Origin: Deltaproteobacteria bacterium
Lineage (GTDB): Bacteria; Desulfobacterota_B; Binatia; Bin18
DNA: 18,573 nucleotides
NCBI GenBank assembly: GCA_012271025.1
Contig: JAAXHF010000208.1
Coordinates: forward strand, 1-18,573
Direction of reading: 5' to 3'
The stretch's first letter is position 1. Each line of letters begins with the position of its first letter. Positions 14,964-18,573 of the stretch are shown here, in pieces. Under the pieces are notes generated by a model. It was given only the letters and a program-made list of their open reading frames with translations, did not search any database and was not told the DNA's origin. Position numbers and translations under genes: made by a program.

Positions 14964-15954
14964 AGCGATGCAAGACGCCAAAATTCGTGAAGTTGCCGCA
15001 GATATCTACCAGATCCACATGCCGCTGCCGATGCGGCCCAGCATCGTCAATATCCACCTCGTCCGCGACCAGGACGAATGGGCGCTGTTCGACACCGGCA
15101 TGCACACCGAAGAGAGTGTGGCCACCCTGAAATCGGCCATCGAGCAGGTCGGCTGTCCACCCTCGGCCATTCGCAAGCTGATCTGTACCCACCACCACGC
15201 CGACCACTTCGGCACCTCGCGGACCTACAAGGAGATGACTGGCGCCGAGGTGTATCTCAACCCGCTGGAGCAACAGCGGGTCGAGCGCATGCAGTCCAAC
15301 CTGCCCTCGCCCGAGGCCATGGAGTTCTTTCGGGCTCACGGGATTCCGCTGGACGAGTTTCCCAACGGCCTGCCCTCTCCGGCCAGTCACTTTGGCAACC
15401 GCTATATGCCCGTTATGCCCGATCATCCGATTGAGGACGGCGAGACGCTGTATGTCGGAGACCGTGCCTTACAGGCCGTCTGGACGCCGGGTCATACCCC
15501 CGGTCACTGCTGCTTTTATTTTCCCCAGGACAAGGTCATGATTGCCGGCGATCACCTCCTGCCCAAAATCACCCCCCACGTCGGCGTGTATTACTCCGGT
15601 CCCCAGAATCCCTTGCAGGATTTCATCCGCTCACACGAAAAAATCCAGGCGCTTGACGTTGAGCTGGTCCTGCCCGCCCACGGCGGAAATTTCAAGGATC
15701 ACCGCTATCGGGCAAAACAGATCATTCAGCATCACGTCTACCGGCTCAAGGAAATTCACGACCAGACGCACGGCAGGCCCATCACCGCGTTTGACATTGC
15801 CCTGAACATCTTTGACTTCGGCAAAGAGAAACCGCCCATTTTTCACATCATGGCGGCCGCCTTTGAGACCCTGTCACACCTCCACCTGCTGATGTACGAG
15901 GGCAAGGTCGAACGGCTCCACGAAGACGGCTACATCAAGTTCGTGTCGCATTAG
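14956..15954 (+). CDS. Metallo-beta-lactamase-fold hydrolase
   Basis: A zinc-dependent hydrolase of the MBL superfamily, 332 aa from ATG 14956. The dinuclear zinc site is complete: THHHADH (HxHxDH, about residues 79-84), the third histidine in TPGHTPGH (184), the bridging aspartate in IAGDH (199) and the last histidine in LPAHGG (242). The C-terminal part (about 250-332) is a helical extension like that of thioesterase or glyoxalase II-like MBL proteins. The start is uncertain: GTG 14950, ATG 14956 and ATG 14968 are all in frame and none has a good ribosome-binding site, consistent with translational coupling to dodecin. The substrate is unknown; a lactone or thioester is plausible. Confidence 0.88.
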   Translation: MSKAMQDAKIREVAADIYQIHMPLPMRPSIVNIHLVRDQDEWALFDTGMHTEESVATLKSAIEQVGCPPSAIRKLICTHHHADHFGTSRTYKEMTGAEVYLNPLEQQRVERMQSNLPSPEAMEFFRAHGIPLDEFPNGLPSPASHFGNRYMPVMPDHPIEDGETLYVGDRALQAVWTPGHTPGHCCFYFPQDKVMIAGDHLLPKITPHVGVYYSGPQNPLQDFIRSHEKIQALDVELVLPAHGGNFKDHRYRAKQIIQHHVYRLKEIHDQTHGRPITAFDIALNIFDFGKEKPPIFHIMAAAFETLSHLHLLMYEGKVERLHEDGYIKFVSH

Positions 15955-15964
15955 TCCCGGGTCC

Positions 15965-16690
15965 ATGCGCTACACCATTCTCGATATTGAGACCCGCATC
16001 GACAAACGCCTGGTCCGGCAGGTGTATCACCCGGACGCCGACCTCTCGGACGAGGACGCCTACAGCCAGGTCCGGCAACAACTCAGGCAGGAGCAGGGCA
16101 GCGACTTCTTTCCCATCTCGTTTCATATTCCGGTCTCCATCGCCGTGGGTCAGGTCGATGAGGAGCACGTCCTGACCGCAGTCGAGACCCTGGCCGGAGA
16201 GGACGCCGACGAAGAAACCATGGTGCGGACCTTCTGGCAGCGTCTGGACCGTTTTCGGGGCACGCTGGTCACCTTTAACGGCCGCGGTTTCGACCTGCCC
16301 GTCCTCGAACTCCAGGCTCTCAGATACGGCTGTCCGGCGCCGCACTACTTTGGCGGCAGGGCCCGCTACCGTTTCAGCCAGGACGGCCACTACGACCTGT
16401 ACGACTTTGTCACCAACTACGGCGCCCAACGCCTGCGGGGGGGTCTCAATCTGCTGGCAAAAATGATCGGCTTACCGGGCAAGGTCGGAATTGACGGTTC
16501 GCTGGTCCAGCAGTACTGGGAAGCCGGACGCTTGCCCGAGATTCATCGCTACTGTCGTCACGATGTGATCCAGACCTATTTTCTGTTCCTGCGGCTCGAA
16601 CTCGTGCAGGGGCGCCTGACGCCGGACCAGTACGCGGATATCGTTGAGCGCTCGGCCGGCTTTCGTCAGCAGCTTGACGCCCAGGAGTAG
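15965..16690 (+). CDS. PolB-like 3'-5' exonuclease (RNase H fold)
   Basis: A 241-aa DEDDy-type exonuclease resembling the proofreading domain of family B DNA polymerases but standing alone. Exo I is LDIET (D7, E9), Exo II is TFNGRGFDLPVL (D110) and Exo III is YCRHD (Y196, D200), so all four acidic residues and the tyrosine are present. HYDLYDF at 142-148 matches the extra conserved segment of the predicted DNA_pol_B_exo2 family. It starts 10 nt after the MBL gene with no obvious ribosome-binding site and probably shares its transcript. Its role (DNA repair or RNA trimming) is not known from sequence. Confidence 0.88.
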   Translation: MRYTILDIETRIDKRLVRQVYHPDADLSDEDAYSQVRQQLRQEQGSDFFPISFHIPVSIAVGQVDEEHVLTAVETLAGEDADEETMVRTFWQRLDRFRGTLVTFNGRGFDLPVLELQALRYGCPAPHYFGGRARYRFSQDGHYDLYDFVTNYGAQRLRGGLNLLAKMIGLPGKVGIDGSLVQQYWEAGRLPEIHRYCRHDVIQTYFLFLRLELVQGRLTPDQYADIVERSAGFRQQLDAQE

Positions 16691-16710
16691 CGAGGGAAGT
16701 GTGACACCCG

Positions 16711-17160
16711 CTAGGCGGCTTTTGCCGGGGTGGCGTGGTGCATTGACAGGCTGTGTCGGCGTCCGCTGATACGTCGGAAGGGAGAGTGCAGGGCCGGGGC
16801 GTGGGTGTCGTCACACTCACGGTAGCGTGCCTGCTGGACAGTCTTCCATCTGAACAGCCCCTGGCGCAGATAGTCTGCTTCAATATCCAGGGCCGCGCAG
16901 ATATTTTCAAAGGAAAACGGCCACGAGGTATCGTTCGACCGGATCCACTCTTCGGTTTCCCGCAGCAGGCGTCGCTGCCGCCGGGTGGCTTCGGGAAGCG
17001 ACTTCTGAAAGGTGGCGATGGCGTCTTCCATGACCGCCAGCATCAGGCGTTTTTCGGGCTGGGCCGAGCCCTCGGCCTGCCGCCGGTCAAAGAACTGGGA
17101 GGGGACCAGGATATCGGCTTCGAGTTCTGCTACGCTGTACTTCTGTGTAAGGTCAGACAT
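16711..17160 (-). CDS. Conserved-looking 149-aa protein of unknown function
   Basis: Start ATG at 17160 follows GAGGAG by 6 nt; the frame runs upstream to 17361 but without a site. The core reads RLMLAVMEDAIATFQKSL, RRLLRETEEWIRSNDTSWPF then SFENICAALDIEADYLRQGL, mostly helical. The pattern 'avLEDAi..fq..l..r..r.f.eaeeWi.s.d..wpFSFenic..Lgld..yLr.gL..w' is one I associate with small unnamed proteins of Deltaproteobacteria and relatives. The last 35 residues are rich in His, Arg, Ser and Ala and look unconserved. No function can be assigned. It converges on the exonuclease gene with a 20-nt gap. Confidence 0.8.
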   Translation of the reverse strand: MSDLTQKYSVAELEADILVPSQFFDRRQAEGSAQPEKRLMLAVMEDAIATFQKSLPEATRRQRRLLRETEEWIRSNDTSWPFSFENICAALDIEADYLRQGLFRWKTVQQARYRECDDTHAPALHSPFRRISGRRHSLSMHHATPAKAA

Positions 17161-17359
17161 TATTTCTCCTCGCTTCGTTTTGAGCGACATCGGATGTATG
17201 AGCACAAAGCGTACCAAAAATGAGAGACGAATAAAAGGCGAAAACAGAGGAATTTTCCAGATTTTCACGCCCTGTCTTCGACGCTCGGGCAAACCTGGAC
17301 TAAAAGAAGACATATCATTTTGAGTTGGCTGTCTTAAATTACGACACGGCGTTGCGCCC

Positions 17360-17752
17360 ATGCTACCGCTCAGCTCACAATCCAGGCCAAGCCTTTTTCT
17401 GGCGCTGTCTCTTGTCTTCCTCTCCTGCGCATGTGTGACCCAGACCGAACGCCTCGGCCAGCGTCCGTATGCTCCGCCTGCCAGACAAGACAGCGTCTGG
17501 GAAGAACTCCGCGCCGGGTTTGGCCGGGATTCTTCTGGACAAGCCTTTTACACGCGCGCGGCACGGGGCATAAAAGAAAGCGTGGCGGCGTGGTTCGATA
17601 CTGAAGAAGACCGCGCCGACAGAGCCGCCGAACGGGAGGAGGCCCGCCGTCAGTATGAAATCGAGCGACAACAGGCCATCCGCCACGTCCGCCAGCAGGA
17701 TACGCTCACCGGCCGGATAGAGGTCCACCAGACACACAGGAGGGAGCCATGA
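17360..17752 (+). CDS. Putative small lipoprotein with charged coiled-coil tail
   Basis: A 130-aa protein. The N-terminus has a hydrophobic stretch (LFLALSLVFLSCAC, about 12-25) ending in cysteines, a probable but imperfect lipobox (FLSC). The second half is a highly charged helix (DTEEDRADRAAEREEARRQY onward). No family was recognised. ATG 17360 has no evident ribosome-binding site, so the start is provisional. Its TGA stop overlaps by four bases (ATGA) the start of the hydrolase gene, so the two are translated together and may act together at the cell envelope. Confidence 0.65.
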   Translation: MLPLSSQSRPSLFLALSLVFLSCACVTQTERLGQRPYAPPARQDSVWEELRAGFGRDSSGQAFYTRAARGIKESVAAWFDTEEDRADRAAEREEARRQYEIERQQAIRHVRQQDTLTGRIEVHQTHRREP

Positions 17753-18573
17753 CCAGCCCACAGCCCAGCCAAGCCAGTTATCGCGTTGTTGTAGACACAG
17801 ATGTCGCCATGCAGACGCGCGACGGAGTGACACTCTACGCGGATGTGTACCGGCCGGATGCGGACGGACGGTTTCCCGTTCTGGTAGTCCGCACGCCGTA
17901 TGACAAAAGCGTCGATATGGCGCTGACCGAGAAGGACTATTTCCCGTCACGCGGCTATGTCGTGGTGGTCCAGGACACCCGGGGCCGTTTTCGTTCGGGG
18001 GGCGAGTTTTATCCGTTTATCCATGAGGGCCGGGACGGCTACGACACGATTGAGTGGGCGGCCGGCCTGCCGTGCTCGGACGGCCAAGTCGGCATGGTCG
18101 GCCAGTCGTATCTGGGTTTGGTGCAGTACTTTGCCGCGCCCGAGCGACCGCCCCATCTGCGGGCCATGAGCCCGGTCTCGGGTCCGGTCAGCTATTATGA
18201 CAACTGTACCTATCGGCGCGGGGTGTTCGAGCTGGGCTGGATGCTGGCCTACTTCACCACCATGCAGCGCAACACCCTGGAGCGCAAAGGTTTGTACGAG
18301 CAGTACAAGCCACTGCTGGACGCCCGGGTCTCGTATCCGGACATGCCCATGTCGCCGCTCAAAAAGGAGGAATACCGGCATCTGCCGCTCAGCGACTGGG
18401 CAGAACGGTTCAAGGACGGTGCGCCGTATTTTGCCGATTTTCTCCGCCATCCAACAGACGGCCCGTACTGGCGAGCACTCGACCTGCGCCGCCAGTTCCA
18501 CAACATCAACGTGCCGATGCTGCACGTGGGCTCGTGGTACGACGTGTTTCAGTATGACACCCTGAGCATGTAC
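17749..18573 (+). CDS. CocE/NonD-family serine hydrolase (X-Pro dipeptidyl-peptidase S15-like), 3' end outside window
   Basis: The first 275 codons of an alpha/beta-hydrolase, still open at the window edge; full members are about 550-650 aa. The start ATG at 17749 follows AGGAGGGAGCC. Recognisable segments are MQTRDGVTLYADVYRP, FPVLVVRTPYDK, YVVVVQDTRGRFRSGGEFYPF and the nucleophile elbow GMVGQSYLG with Ser120. HVGSWYDVF (D265) matches the region of the family's acid residue. The histidine and the C-terminal jelly-roll domain would lie beyond the edge. No signal peptide is seen at this start. Substrates in this family range from cocaine-type esters to acylated antibiotics and peptides, so specificity is not predictable. 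Confidence 0.9.
   Translation, partial: MTSPQPSQASYRVVVDTDVAMQTRDGVTLYADVYRPDADGRFPVLVVRTPYDKSVDMALTEKDYFPSRGYVVVVQDTRGRFRSGGEFYPFIHEGRDGYDTIEWAAGLPCSDGQVGMVGQSYLGLVQYFAAPERPPHLRAMSPVSGPVSYYDNCTYRRGVFELGWMLAYFTTMQRNTLERKGLYEQYKPLLDARVSYPDMPMSPLKKEEYRHLPLSDWAERFKDGAPYFADFLRHPTDGPYWRALDLRRQFHNINVPMLHVGSWYDVFQYDTLSMY

Noticed and set aside
17305..17345. AT-rich stretch before the putative lipoprotein gene as a promoter (TATCAT, TTAAAT)
   Set aside because: -10-like boxes exist but no -35 box lies at 16-18 bases, so no promoter is called.

Overview
This is a high-GC bacterial stretch, densely coded on both strands, with at least sixteen protein-coding genes and no rRNA, tRNA, CRISPR array or phage. 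The gene mix (RND efflux, HflKC, ClpB, luciferase-like oxidoreductase, extradiol dioxygenase, CocE-type hydrolase, dodecin) and the codon style suggest an uncultured soil or marine lineage near the former Deltaproteobacteria, Tectomicrobia or Binatota. That placement is an impression from gene content, not a measured phylogeny.

Left block (1-5151, minus strand): a three-gene efflux operon reading TetR repressor, lipoprotein adaptor, RND pump. Its promoter can be read directly: TTGACT, 17 bases, TATAGT, with the -10 box inside a perfect 9-bp-arm inverted repeat that abuts the repressor's ATG. This predicts a self-repressed and probably leaderless transcript. A REP-like palindromic element lies past the end of the operon. 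Next comes an enoyl-CoA hydratase-family gene that lacks both catalytic glutamates (5266-6057, minus).

Middle block: a divergent region (6058-6228), then hflK, hflC and a small membrane-anchored zinc-ribbon protein on the plus strand, packed with 11-nt and 2-nt gaps. This unit converges on a luciferase-like oxidoreductase gene so tightly that the two stop codons together form TGATCA. A small CxxC/CxxC protein of unknown function follows on the minus strand. The only gene-free gap over 300 bases (9963-10284) holds a 202-bp MITE-like element with 18-bp terminal inverted repeats. It is flanked by an 11-bp direct repeat and carries strong internal palindromes.

Right block (10285-18573): a complete catechol 2,3-dioxygenase-type gene and clpB. 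Then comes a probable co-transcribed run of TetR regulator, dodecin, metallo-beta-lactamase-fold hydrolase and PolB-like 3'-5' exonuclease. An unnamed 149-aa protein gene is convergent with that run. A putative lipoprotein gene overlaps by ATGA a CocE/NonD-family hydrolase that runs off the window.

I see no clearly new multi-gene system. The points most worth following are the operator-embedded leaderless promoter, the MITE with its reconstructable empty site, and two proteins (hydratase-like and dodecin) whose key active-site residues are replaced.
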